A stretch of 48,368 nt of DNA from Saprospiraceae bacterium UBA6168 (GCA_002435785.1 DIUC01000059.1:1-48368); one strand, 5' to 3'. Numbered from the stretch's first letter, positions 33,828 to 42,171 are shown. Notes: generated by a model not told the origin, from the letters alone. Program-made: numbers and translations.

Positions 33828-34664
33828 ATGTTTAATTTAGTCCAGCTTCTTATAAAACTCAGCGGATTCCTGCTGTTCGTGCTGCTGGAAGTCATCTGTT
33901 TTTCGTTGGTGGTCAGGTACAATGGAAACCAAGAGAAGGTTTATACCAATACCGTCAACCAGTTCACCGGTTGGCTGCAAAAGAAGAGCGCATCTACCTA
34001 CCAATACTTCCAACTTTACGATGAGAACAGGCGGCTGGCAAAGGAAAATGCCCGGCTGCTCGACCGCCTCGCCAATGTGGGCATCAACGTCCAAAACCCG
34101 TTGGATACCGTTTGGGCCGACTCCCTGCAGCCCAAGTTCAATTTCCTGGCTGCGCAAGTCATCAAAAACTCCATCACGGAACACCACAACTACCTCGTGC
34201 TGGACAAGGGAAGCAAGGATGGTGTAACTGCCCATAGCGGCGTGGTGAGCGATGATGGTGTGGTGGGCATTGTTCGGAAAGTTTCAAAGAACTACTCAGT
34301 GGCCATGTCAATACTGCACAGGCAGGCGATTGTCAATGCGAGGATAAGGCACAAGAACTACTTTGGGCCGATGACTTGGAGAAGCAACGACATCCATATT
34401 TTCAACCTGGACAACATACCCAAGGATGCCCTCGTGACAAAAGGCGATACGGTAGAGACCAGCGGCTATTCCACGATGTTTCCGCCGGGCATAACATTGG
34501 GCGTGGTGGATAAGATGTGGATGGACCCCGGAAGCAACTTTTTCACCATTGAGGTAAGGTCGTTTGCGAAGATGAGCAACCTACAACATGCGTACATTGT
34601 GCGGAATATTTTCAAAGTAGAACAAGAGCAACTGGAGAAATCCGTGACCAACGAAGATGAATAA
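33828..34664 (+). CDS. mreC: Rod shape-determining protein MreC
   Basis: A 278-residue inner-membrane protein linking MreB to the periplasmic elongation machinery. It has one N-terminal transmembrane helix (LVQLLIKLSGFLLFVLLEVI), a coiled coil (about 65-95, NRRLAKENARLLDRLANVG) and a double beta-barrel domain (about 110-270: VVSDDGVVGIVRKVSKNYSV, GITLGVVDKMW). The ATG at 33828 is preferred because the frame upstream translates the palindrome. It overlaps mreD by 8 bp, suggesting translational coupling. Confidence 0.93.
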   Translation: MFNLVQLLIKLSGFLLFVLLEVICFSLVVRYNGNQEKVYTNTVNQFTGWLQKKSASTYQYFQLYDENRRLAKENARLLDRLANVGINVQNPLDTVWADSLQPKFNFLAAQVIKNSITEHHNYLVLDKGSKDGVTAHSGVVSDDGVVGIVRKVSKNYSVAMSILHRQAIVNARIRHKNYFGPMTWRSNDIHIFNLDNIPKDALVTKGDTVETSGYSTMFPPGITLGVVDKMWMDPGSNFFTIEVRSFAKMSNLQHAYIVRNIFKVEQEQLEKSVTNEDE

Positions 34665-35178
34665 TATAGTCCTTGTCAATGTTTTGCGGTTTGTTGGGCT
34701 GGTGCTGGTGCAGGGCCTTGTGTTCAAGAACATCGGGGTGGGTTGGGATAGTTTCCCCTATCTGCACATCATTGTGTTCCCAGTGTTCATCCTCTTGTTG
34801 CCGCTGCGGACACCCAAAACCTTGGTCATTTTCCTTAGCTTCGTGATGGGCATTTCCGTTGATTTTCTTTATGACACGTTGGGCGTTCATGCCAGTGCAG
34901 CCGTTTTTACGGGATTTGTCAGGTCGTTGGTGCTTAGGATGCTGGAACCACGGGGTGCTTACAACATGTCCTACAGCCCCACCATCGCCCGCATGGGGCT
35001 GGGCTGGTTCGTGCAATATGCGGCCATCCTGTTGTTTGCTCATGTATTTTTCTATTTTTCCGTAGAGGCATTCACTTTCGTTTACATTGTTGATATTTTG
35101 ATTAAAACGATAGTCAGCTTTCTCTCGTCAATGGTTTTTATAATGATATTCCAACTCCTTTTCAACCCGTTGGACTAA
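34657..35178 (+). CDS. mreD: Rod shape-determining protein MreD
   Basis: A 173-residue integral membrane protein of the elongasome. Five or six hydrophobic helices are visible (NVLRFVGLVLVQGLVF, LHIIVFPVFILLLPLR, LVIFLSFVMGISVDFLYD, ILLFAHVFFYFSV, and the C-terminal SSMVFIMIFQLLF). The helix-3 motif FVMGISVDFLYDTLGVHA fits MreD. It overlaps the end of mreC and is followed by a palindrome and mrdA. Confidence 0.92.
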   Translation: MNNIVLVNVLRFVGLVLVQGLVFKNIGVGWDSFPYLHIIVFPVFILLLPLRTPKTLVIFLSFVMGISVDFLYDTLGVHASAAVFTGFVRSLVLRMLEPRGAYNMSYSPTIARMGLGWFVQYAAILLFAHVFFYFSVEAFTFVYIVDILIKTIVSFLSSMVFIMIFQLLFNPLD

Positions 35179-35194
35179 GTAGCGTGTTTGACAG

Positions 35195-35280
35195 CGAGAG
35201 ATTTTGAGATGGTGAGAAAGTGAGAGGATAGCCACTCTTACCCTTCTCAAACGCTCAAACGCTCAAACGCTCACTCTCTC
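35195..35280 (+). repeat. Palindrome with (TCAAACGC)x3 between mreD and mrdA
   Basis: Left arm GAGAGATTTTGAGA...GTGAGAAAGTGAGAGG (35196-35227) is imperfectly complementary to the right arm (35236-35280), which contains three exact tandem TCAAACGC units (35247-35270) and ends CTCACTCTCTC. It ends 4 bp before the mrdA ATG. Confidence 0.6.
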
Positions 35281-35284
35281 AAAA

Positions 35285-37249
35285 ATGGAAAACCAGTATA
35301 AGGAACGGCAATTCATTATCCTGCTGCTTTTTGTAGTGGCAGCGCTGTTGTTGGCTGGTAGGGCCTTCCAGCTTCAGGTGCTCAGTGACTCCTTTAGGAG
35401 CAGGGCGGATGCCGTGGCCATGAGCAAGGAGACGCAGTACCCGGCACGTGGGCTTATCTACGACCGCAACGGAAAGCTGCTCATCAACAACGCCCCAGTG
35501 TATGACCTCATGGTCACTTACAGCCAAGTGAAACCCGGCATGGATACCCTCAAGTTCTGCCAACTGCTTGGCATTGATAAAGAAGATTTCAAAAAACGGC
35601 TCAACAAGGACTTTAAAGGAGACAAACGCTTCAGCCGGATGAAGCCCTTTATTTTTTTGGACAAAATATCGCCCGCAACTTTTGCACTCTTTCAAGAGAG
35701 CATGTACGAGTTCCCCGGTTTTTTTGCACAGGTGCGCAACATCCGAAGCTACCCCGTGAGCCATGCGGCGCACATGCTTGGCTACATCACAGAAGTCACC
35801 GATTCGGACATCAAAGCTGCAAGCGGTGCTTACGTCTTGGGCGACTACATGGGTGCCAGCGGCCTTGAACTGGCTTACGAAAAGGAGCTGAAGGGCAGAA
35901 AAGGCTCAAAATATGTACTAAAGGACAACCTCGGCAGGGATGTTGGCAGCTTCCAAAGCGGCAAGCGGGACACGCTTCCCGAATCCGGCTACGACCTTAT
36001 CTCCACCATTGACATCGAGCTTCAGGCTTATGCTGAATCGCTGATGGTCAACAAAAAGGGCGCAGTGGTAGTTATCGAGCCAGAAACGGGCGAAATACTC
36101 GCCTTCCTCAGCTCCCCCACCTACGACCCTAACTTAATGGTCATTGACAAAGAAAGGGGGCGTTCTTTCACTGCGTTGCTAAAAGACAAGAGCCAACCCC
36201 TTTTCAACCGTGCCATCATGGCATCCTATCCGCCCGGCTCTACCTTCAAGGCAACCGTTGGCCTCATTGGGATGCAGATGGGTGCCATCAGCCCCGAGAC
36301 TGGCTGGCCCTGTAGCGGATACTACGTAAACGGTGGCCGTGACGTGCGAAAATGCCGTGGCCATGCCCATCCCTCCAATATCAGCATTGCGCTGCAATGG
36401 TCGTGCAACTCTTATTTTTTCCGAACTTTTAAAGAAATCGTTGACCACTACGGCTACTATAATGCTGGCAAGGGCCTTGATACCATGGCCTATTACCTTC
36501 ATGCTTTTGGCTTGGGCCAAAAGCTCGGCGTGGACTTCCCAGGCGAAAAAACCGGTAGGGTACCAGACTCGAAGTATTACGACAAGATGTACCCCAAGGC
36601 CAAAGGCGGCTGGCGTTCCCCCACCATTGTTTCCGTTGGTATTGGTCAGGGCGAGGTCGAACTGACCACCATCCAGATGGCCAACGTGGTTGCCGCCATC
36701 GCCAACCGAGGCTATTACTACATCCCGCACTTTGTAAAGGAGCTGAGGCAAGGGGATAAAAGGCTGCCGCCCAGGGAACCCTACCGAAACAGAATTAAAC
36801 TGCCCATCAATTCCTACTATTTCCCATCGGTGGTGGATGGCATGGCGGCAGTTATCGCTCGCGGTACTGCAGGGTCTTCAAAAATCCCAGACCTGCCCGT
36901 GGCCGGAAAAACCGGGACGGTGCAGAACCCCCACGGCGAGGACCACTCCACGTTCATTGGCTTCGGGCCGGTGGTCGGCCCTAAAATCGCCATTGCGGTC
37001 TATGTAGAAAATGCGGGCGGTGGTGGCAAATTCGCCGCCCCGATTGCCACGCTCATCATGGAAAAATACCTGCGGGGCAACATCAGCGAAGCCCGGAAGA
37101 AACGGGAACAGGAGATGTTGGAGGCGAACTTGATGGACCCCAAACCCAAGAAATTATTTGTTCGCCCGCTTACCTTACCTGATTCCATGCAGGTGGACGA
37201 TACGCCCATTGATGCGCCGGAAGAGGTGGAAGAAATTGGAAATCAATGA
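35285..37249 (+). CDS. mrdA: Penicillin-binding protein 2 (transpeptidase)
   Basis: Class B PBP that crosslinks peptidoglycan during cell elongation. The 654-residue protein has an N-terminal membrane anchor (FIILLLFVVAALLLAGRAF), a dimerisation/pedestal domain (about 40-200; RGLIYDRNGKLL, LEYTEV-like ITEVTDSD), and the transpeptidase domain: Ser319-x-x-Lys322 in PPGSTFK, Ser373-Cys-Asn and Lys542-Thr-Gly-Thr in VAGKTGTVQ. It ends in an acidic tail. The normal partner rodA is not downstream; folA follows. Confidence 0.95.
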   Translation: MENQYKERQFIILLLFVVAALLLAGRAFQLQVLSDSFRSRADAVAMSKETQYPARGLIYDRNGKLLINNAPVYDLMVTYSQVKPGMDTLKFCQLLGIDKEDFKKRLNKDFKGDKRFSRMKPFIFLDKISPATFALFQESMYEFPGFFAQVRNIRSYPVSHAAHMLGYITEVTDSDIKAASGAYVLGDYMGASGLELAYEKELKGRKGSKYVLKDNLGRDVGSFQSGKRDTLPESGYDLISTIDIELQAYAESLMVNKKGAVVVIEPETGEILAFLSSPTYDPNLMVIDKERGRSFTALLKDKSQPLFNRAIMASYPPGSTFKATVGLIGMQMGAISPETGWPCSGYYVNGGRDVRKCRGHAHPSNISIALQWSCNSYFFRTFKEIVDHYGYYNAGKGLDTMAYYLHAFGLGQKLGVDFPGEKTGRVPDSKYYDKMYPKAKGGWRSPTIVSVGIGQGEVELTTIQMANVVAAIANRGYYYIPHFVKELRQGDKRLPPREPYRNRIKLPINSYYFPSVVDGMAAVIARGTAGSSKIPDLPVAGKTGTVQNPHGEDHSTFIGFGPVVGPKIAIAVYVENAGGGGKFAAPIATLIMEKYLRGNISEARKKREQEMLEANLMDPKPKKLFVRPLTLPDSMQVDDTPIDAPEEVEEIGNQ

Positions 37250-37251
37250 AT

Positions 37252-37303
37252 TGGGAAGTTGATGTGGGTTGATGCTTAACCAACCCTTGCCAACCTTACC
37301 AAC
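37252..37303 (+). repeat. Imperfect palindrome between mrdA and folA
   Basis: GGGAAGTTGATGTGGGTTG (37253-37271) is partly complementary to CCAACCCTTGCCAACC and CCAAC units (37280-37303). It ends next to the ATG at 37305 and fits the start-adjacent class, with more mismatches than the others. Confidence 0.4.
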
Positions 37304-37304
37304 A

Positions 37305-37814
37305 ATGTTTCAACCAAAAATGATAATATCAGCCATCGTAGCCACTGCCCGAAACCTTGCCATTGGGCATCAAAACCAGATACCGTGGTACTTGCCCGCC
37401 GACTTGAAGTATTTCAAAAAAGTGACAACGGGGCACCATGTAATCATGGGGAGGAAGTCGTTCCAGTCCATAGGTAGGCCGCTGCCGAACCGCACGAACG
37501 TCGTCATCACCCGTGACCTGTTTTTCGTGGCAACGGGTTGCACGGTGGTGCATACCCTTGAAGAAGCCCTCGCCATAGCCGAGGCCAATGGTGAAACGGA
37601 GGCTTTCATCATCGGCGGTGGAGAGATTTACCGCAAAAGCTGGCCTTACCTCGACCGCCTGTACCTCACCGAAGTGGACACGGAACCAATGGGTGCGGAT
37701 GTGTTTTTCCCTGCAATTGACGAAAAGGAATGGCAGGAACTGAGCCGGGAGGCCCACGCCGCAGACGATAAGAATGAATTTGGGTATGTGTTCAGGGTTT
37801 TGGAACGGGGGTGA
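37305..37814 (+). CDS. folA: Dihydrofolate reductase
   Basis: Reduces dihydrofolate to tetrahydrofolate with NADPH. The protein is 169 residues (164 if the ATG at 37320 is used). Typical motifs are IISAIVATARNLAIGHQNQIPWYLPADLKYFK (about 6-37; the PW and D of the active site), HHVIMGRKSFQSIGRPLPNRTNVVITRD (NADPH-binding MGRKxxxSIGRPLPxRxNxVITR), and FIIGGGEIY. The 3' half TEVDTEPMGADVFFP is also standard. It follows mrdA closely. Confidence 0.93.
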   Translation: MFQPKMIISAIVATARNLAIGHQNQIPWYLPADLKYFKKVTTGHHVIMGRKSFQSIGRPLPNRTNVVITRDLFFVATGCTVVHTLEEALAIAEANGETEAFIIGGGEIYRKSWPYLDRLYLTEVDTEPMGADVFFPAIDEKEWQELSREAHAADDKNEFGYVFRVLERG

Positions 37815-37818
37815 AAGC

Positions 37819-38220
37819 CTAATTCACAAAATCCGAATCCAAAATATCACGCCCATCCGTGATGTTCGGGCCATCCTTGAATTTCGCATCGCCAAAGGCA
37901 AGGATGGGGTAAAAAACAAAGGGCAGGAACGCACAGCCCACCGTGAAGCCCTCGTCTTTTCCAAATTTCTTCACCAATAAGTTGGTTGCCCAAATCTGCC
38001 AGATGATGCCAACGTAGGGTATTATCATCAGCAACACCCACCATCCAGGTTTCTTGATGATTTCGCACCATACCACGAGGTTGTAAATCGGGATGATGGC
38101 TGCCCAGCCCGGCTTCCCAGCTTTTTCAAAGATTTTCCAGAAGGAAACTACCATCAGGGCAGTTATGACAAGGAGGAAGGTGAAAACAACGAGAAGAATA
38201 AGTCTTTCTGAATTTGACAT
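37819..38220 (-). CDS. DUF5684-like small membrane protein
   Basis: A 133-residue membrane protein, with a start at 38220 (MSNSERLILLVVFTFLLVI). It has about four helices and the aromatic/Pro-rich pattern KAGKPGWAAIIPIYNLVVWCEIIKKPGWWVLLM, which is the hallmark of DUF5684-type proteins, often found beside signal peptidase I genes. No peptidase is adjacent here. Function is unknown. Its stop is 4 bp from the convergent folA stop. The frame extends to 38379 but that part reads like antisense of the next gene's end. Confidence 0.78.
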   Translation of the reverse strand: MSNSERLILLVVFTFLLVITALMVVSFWKIFEKAGKPGWAAIIPIYNLVVWCEIIKKPGWWVLLMIIPYVGIIWQIWATNLLVKKFGKDEGFTVGCAFLPFVFYPILAFGDAKFKDGPNITDGRDILDSDFVN

Positions 38221-38261
38221 GAGGATGATTTTAGGTGTATAAAATTGGTTTGGAGGCAAGC

Positions 38262-39653
38262 TCAAATATAATAGCGTTTCACTACTTCCCAAGCTCCCCA
38301 GAGCAACGAGGCCGCCAATATTATCCAGCAAAGCCATCCCATTTTTTGCGAAGCAAACAAACCGCCCAATGCAAAGCAAAACAACGGAAACACCGGAAAG
38401 AAGTACCGCCCGCTAAGTGCCGAAACCCGGTCACTGCCCACAGGCATCCACTGCATGTACAGCACCAGTGCCAGCGCAACCATCATGGCAACAGCAATTG
38501 CTGCCAGGCCGATACGATGTTTAGTTTTGAGCAAAAGGCCAGCCCTCGAATCCGTTACCGAAACCCAAGCCGTGGCCAAAAAAAGCAGCGCAATCAGCCC
38601 ACCCGGCAAGTAGTTTTTCTCCCAACCAAACTTGCCAAAGTAGTGGGCCAAGGTGGCGGGACCACTTTCAAAATAACTAACCAACATGGTTTTTGTGAAG
38701 CCGAATGGGTGTGAAAGCACGTATGCCAACTGCTGGTGCGGCTGTACGCCTTCGTTCAGTTGCACCCCTTCCCGAAACCGTGGGTTGTAGTCGTCGTAGG
38801 GGATGAAAAGCCCCCCCGCATAATGGTACCACCACGCCAATAGGGCAAGGTTAGTAAGGCATAGCCCAGCTGCAAACAGGTAGAAACTTGAGCCCTTACT
38901 GAATTTTCGGATAGGCACGAACCACGCCAGCAGGACCAACGGAAAGTAAACCGGCTTACTGAGGACAATCATTGCGGAACTGATGAAAATGCCAGCCTTG
39001 AGCCAGCGGGGCGCTTCGGCAAAGTTGTTTTCTGAGAAACTGAGCCACAGCAGCGCCGACAGCAGCCAAAAGCAAAGCCCATTGGTGACGGCATCGCCAG
39101 ATAGCGACGCATGGATGAACAGGCTGGAAGGCAGTAGTGCCAGCCAAGCCATCATGTACTTTTGAAACGGCAACAACCGCAATGCGGCCAACACCAGCGC
39201 CATCCAGATGGCCAAAGTGGCCAACCTTCCCGCATAAAACAGTATCATGGGCCTACACCGGAATGCCATCCCTACCCGCAGCACTGCCGCTTGGAAGAGG
39301 TAAGGGAACGGCGCATAATAGCCCACGTTCGGGAAGTCGGTGAACGTGGTGTCCTGTGGGTTGAGTGGAATTTGCCAAGCAGTGCGGAAGTCGGTAGGGG
39401 TGGCTATCGCCTCATAGTTGTACCGAAGGGCAGCGAAGGGTTTGTAAAGTTCGGTCAAGCTGTTTGGCAGTTGGCCGCCGAGCCGCATATTGGCAGTCTT
39501 GGTGGCGATGAGTTGGCCGCTGGCCAAGTGGGCAGTTCGGTAGAAGTGCGCCGTCTCGTCGGGCGATTGGAAAGGTGGCACCAACAGGGCGTAAACCAGC
39601 CCCGTAACGGCTGCCACAACCAGGAAAAATCGGCAAGCGGCGCACTTCTTCAT
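38262..39653 (-). CDS. DUF2142-like multi-spanning membrane protein
   Basis: A 463-residue protein with about ten transmembrane helices. Its N-terminal loop PPFQSPDETAHFYRTAHLASGQLI carries the SPDExxHFYR motif of DUF2142 proteins (GT-C glycosyltransferase-like fold, acidic residue in the first periplasmic loop). It may be a lipid-linked sugar transferase, but its substrate is unknown. It lies 3 bp downstream of the barrel gene (39657) in the same direction, implying co-transcription. An alternative is a generic PMT-like membrane protein. Confidence 0.75.
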   Translation of the reverse strand: MKKCAACRFFLVVAAVTGLVYALLVPPFQSPDETAHFYRTAHLASGQLIATKTANMRLGGQLPNSLTELYKPFAALRYNYEAIATPTDFRTAWQIPLNPQDTTFTDFPNVGYYAPFPYLFQAAVLRVGMAFRCRPMILFYAGRLATLAIWMALVLAALRLLPFQKYMMAWLALLPSSLFIHASLSGDAVTNGLCFWLLSALLWLSFSENNFAEAPRWLKAGIFISSAMIVLSKPVYFPLVLLAWFVPIRKFSKGSSFYLFAAGLCLTNLALLAWWYHYAGGLFIPYDDYNPRFREGVQLNEGVQPHQQLAYVLSHPFGFTKTMLVSYFESGPATLAHYFGKFGWEKNYLPGGLIALLFLATAWVSVTDSRAGLLLKTKHRIGLAAIAVAMMVALALVLYMQWMPVGSDRVSALSGRYFFPVFPLFCFALGGLFASQKMGWLCWIILAASLLWGAWEVVKRYYI

Positions 39654-39656
39654 CGG

Positions 39657-40226
39657 TCAGAACTTGTGCATGAGGCTCAATACCACATTGCTCGTGAAAC
39701 TTACGCCTACATTGACGCCAACTTCCGAACCCGTAAACTGGCGCAGGGAGATGGCGCCGCCCGGAATCGTTTCCAAGTTCACGGCCCAGTATTCACTGAA
39801 ATCGTATTGTATGCCCAAAATATAGCCGAGGCCCGGCGCCAGGTTCCAATTGGCGTCAAAGCCTTCCTGTTTGCTGAGTCCAGCGTTCATGGAAAACGAC
39901 GGGCCAGTGTAGTAGGTCGTTTTCTTGCCCACCTGCCTTCGCTTTTCGTTCCCGATGGAAAGCCCAGCGTTGATGGAGAAGCTGGACCTTCGGAATTCCC
40001 TGCCGAAATTGATGCCGCCAAAAGTGCCACTGATGCGGCGGAACTTGCCGTTGTCCAGCCGCTTCTTGTAAATGGCCGAAAAGGAGTTGAACCCATCAAA
40101 GTTGATTCCCCCAAGGCGCAATCCGACCTCGTATTTGTGGTCGTCCATGTTTTGTGCAGAAAGTGAAACTGCTTGAATGCAAAGGCAAACTGCAAAGCAT
40201 GTAAAGTGGAAGCGGTGCTTTTTCAT
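39657..40226 (-). CDS. Outer-membrane beta-barrel protein
   Basis: A 189-residue secreted protein. The start at 40226 gives a signal peptide (MKKHRFHFTCFAVCLCIQAV, cleaved near SLSAQ). The mature part has alternating strands with Gly/aromatic pattern (EVGLRLGGINFDGFNSFSAIY, GTFGGINFGREFRRSSFSINAG, FSMNAGLSK, PGLGYILGIQYDFSEYW) and ends in a C-terminal Phe (LMHKF), typical of outer-membrane barrels. Function is unknown. It is 3 bp upstream of the DUF2142-like gene. Confidence 0.82.
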   Translation of the reverse strand: MKKHRFHFTCFAVCLCIQAVSLSAQNMDDHKYEVGLRLGGINFDGFNSFSAIYKKRLDNGKFRRISGTFGGINFGREFRRSSFSINAGLSIGNEKRRQVGKKTTYYTGPSFSMNAGLSKQEGFDANWNLAPGLGYILGIQYDFSEYWAVNLETIPGGAISLRQFTGSEVGVNVGVSFTSNVVLSLMHKF

Positions 40227-40717
40227 AGAATTGATTTTAGGTGAAAAAAAATGTCGGTAATAATACGCCGGGCAAATGGCAAGCTGCTTCGATTCACCAG
40301 TTTTTAACATCTTTTTTGCCTGAACGGCATGATTGTAAACAATGAAGCGGAAGTAGGAAGGAACAAGCGCCAAAGCAAAGGAGCCCCCCTCAGAACTAAG
40401 CTGAGAGAGGCCATCCCAAAAACTGCTCTTTAATCAGTGCTGAAGCCCCCCATTGGGGCGTGGGCATTTATCTTTGCGATAATTTGATAGTTTTTACTAA
40501 ACGGGGTGTCCGGGCATTGTCCCCTTTTGGAAAGCTCAAGCTTGGCAAATGTGGAAAGTAGAAACGCCAAAAGGGCTTTGCATCGGCACGACTTGTTTTT
40601 TGTGAAAACATGTCACTGGGCAAATGTAGATAGGAGGCCAAAGGAAGGGCATACCTTTTTTAGCGTAATTTTCAAAAGTGAATTTTTATAATGAAAATAT
40701 TTGGTCAGCAAGACCGC
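40227..40717. other. Gap with an orphan promoter-like box
   Basis: About 490 bp. A perfect TATCTTTG (40469-40476, plus strand) has no convincing gene after it; the 61-codon frame at 40506-40691 starts at GTG and has no features. CTCAG/CTGAG (40389-40405) forms a small hairpin. A plus-strand small RNA or untranslated RNA from this box cannot be excluded. Confidence 0.35.
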
Positions 40718-40846
40718 TTAATGAGACACGGAAGCGGCCATATCTACTACTTCTGGATGACGAAAAAATGAGATGATACAGCAAATGAGAAACACAACAA
40801 AAGCGATTGCTTCGTCGGTGACGGGAGGGGGGGAATTCTTTTTCAT
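40718..40846 (-). CDS. 42-aa one-helix membrane peptide, copy 2
   Basis: Starts ATG at 40844-40846 and ends TAA at 40718-40720. It has a basic start (MKKNSPPPVTDEA), a hydrophobic helix IAFVVFLICCIISFF with a Cys pair, then RHPEVVDMAASVSH. Its paralogue at 41004-41132 is the same length. The core from VTDE to HP has 19 of 23 identical residues, and at seven shared residues the codons differ synonymously (Asp, Ile, Ala, Val, Leu, Cys, Ser), as expected for a translated gene under selection. A TAACTTTG box lies ~75 bp upstream. Membrane insertion is predicted; function is unknown. Confidence 0.75.
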   Translation of the reverse strand: MKKNSPPPVTDEAIAFVVFLICCIISFFRHPEVVDMAASVSH

Positions 40847-40921
40847 ATTGGGTACGGGTTACATTATAAACCTTTTCCTCATCTTAATGCAGGAAAAGAC
40901 TTTATAAAAAATACAAGAAAA

Positions 40922-40929
40922 CAAAGTTA
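40922..40929 (-). promoter_or_regulatory. -7 box TAACTTTG upstream of small membrane peptide
   Basis: CAAAGTTA on the plus strand is TAACTTTG on the minus strand, a TAnnTTTG match. An 8-bp inverted repeat CTTTTCCT/AGGAAAAG (about 40872-40898) follows in the leader, before the conserved (A/C)CCG(T/C)ACCCAAT sequence next to the ATG. Confidence 0.4.
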
Positions 40930-41003
40930 GTACGTGTCAACGAGAGTTCCTATCTTTTTGCAGCTGTTTTTTTTGGAGGAATATTTTTTTTCTAAAAAAC
41001 ATT

Positions 41004-41132
41004 CTAATTGGTCCATGTTACACTGACATCCCCCAATGCTGGATGACCAAAAAAGGAGATAACGCAGCAAGCAAGAAACACTACAAAGGCAATTACTTCA
41101 TCGGTGACGTGGGTAGGGTTGGACTTTTTCAT
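41004..41132 (-). CDS. 42-aa one-helix membrane peptide, copy 1
   Basis: Starts ATG at 41130-41132 and ends TAG at 41004-41006. The sequence is MKKSNPTHVTDEV, then the helix IAFVVFLACCVISFF, then GHPALGDVSVTWTN. The bases before the ATG (ACCGCACCCAAT) match those of the other copy (CCCGTACCCAAT). With its partner it lies 257 bp downstream of the LytTR regulator gene on the same strand. The central Cys-Cys pair sits within the membrane segment. Possible roles are a kinase regulator, a membrane-stress peptide or a type I toxin-like peptide, none shown. Confidence 0.75.
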   Translation of the reverse strand: MKKSNPTHVTDEVIAFVVFLACCVISFFGHPALGDVSVTWTN

Positions 41133-41388
41133 ATTGGGTGCGGTTTACGTAATGTTATGAATATGTTCTCTCAAACTGTTTGCTTTGTCCTGTAAAATAT
41201 TGGTGTTTTTGGGGGCTTTGAATGGAGCCTGATATTTACTTTATGTTTTGAGAAGTGATATCGTTCGGCTTTAGGATGTTTTTTTATTGGGCGTTTCAAC
41301 AAATAAATTTCGACCAAATGATTTTGTGCTGCAAAGAGAACGATGGTAGATAAATTAAAGGCTAAGGTCTCGTAACCTTTTCATTAAA

Positions 41389-42150
41389 TCACTGCCCCAT
41401 CCACCGCTTAAAGTCTTGTACGCGCTCCCTGCTCACCACGTTGTTTGTGTCGTGGGCGGGGGTCAGTTCAAGCTTTAATCGGCTGTTGAACCAAGTGGAA
41501 ATGCGGCGGATTGCCGCTGGCTTTACAATCGCCTGCCGATTGATGCGAAAGAATAGCTTTGGGTCCAGCATGTCCTCCAATTGGTCCAAGGTATATTCTA
41601 CAATATGCTTCTTGCCGTCCGTGCACTGCACAAAGGCTATGCCATCCTCCGAGAAAAAATAGGCAATCTCCGAAATGTTGACGTGAACGAAATGTTGGCC
41701 AGACTTAACAAAAAACCTGTCTTTGAATTCCTGTTTTGTGAGCAAGGATTGCAGCATTTTTTCGATGCCGCTGCGGTCGTATGTGTCGGGTTGGCGGTAA
41801 ATTTTCCGGTATTTTTCAAGGGAAGAAACCAATTCGACGGGGTCAATCGGTTTCAAAAGATAGTCCACACTGTTCACCTTGAATGCCCGCAAGGTGTAGT
41901 GGTCAAATGCGGTGGTGAAAATGACCGGAGCCGTCAGGGAGGTTTGACCAAAAATATCGAAACTCAGGCCATCGGCCAACTGGATGTCCATGAAGACCAG
42001 ATCTGGGGGCTGGAAGTTGCGCAGCCATTTCACCGCCCCTTCCACGCTGTCTATCATGTCCAATATCTCACATTCCGGGCAGTGTTCGGCTAATAGCTTG
42101 GCCAACCGCTTTGCCGCAGGCTGTTCGTCTTCAATGATGAGTGTTTTCAA
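41389..42150 (-). CDS. LytTR-family response regulator
   Basis: A 253-residue response regulator. The receiver domain (about 1-120) has acidic pocket EDE (7-9), phosphoacceptor Asp55 in LVFMDIQLADG, Thr in IFTTAFDHY and Lys in YLLKPID. The LytTR DNA-binding domain (about 150-250) has DRFFVKSGQHFVHVNISEIAYF and FFRINRQAIVK. The only available start that keeps the standard N-terminus (KTLIIEDEQPAAKRL) is TTG at 42148-42150. It is the last gene of the hydrolase-kinase-DUF2141-regulator run. LytTR proteins bind direct repeats, but no site was identified. Confidence 0.92.
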   Translation of the reverse strand: MKTLIIEDEQPAAKRLAKLLAEHCPECEILDMIDSVEGAVKWLRNFQPPDLVFMDIQLADGLSFDIFGQTSLTAPVIFTTAFDHYTLRAFKVNSVDYLLKPIDPVELVSSLEKYRKIYRQPDTYDRSGIEKMLQSLLTKQEFKDRFFVKSGQHFVHVNISEIAYFFSEDGIAFVQCTDGKKHIVEYTLDQLEDMLDPKLFFRINRQAIVKPAAIRRISTWFNSRLKLELTPAHDTNNVVSRERVQDFKRWMGQ

Positions 42151-42171
42151 TGGGAAAACCGTTTTTGGTGA

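Noticed and set aside
40506..40691. 61-codon plus-strand frame after an orphan TATCTTTG box
   Set aside because: GTG start, Cys/His/Arg-rich random-looking sequence; only the promoter-like box is worth recording.
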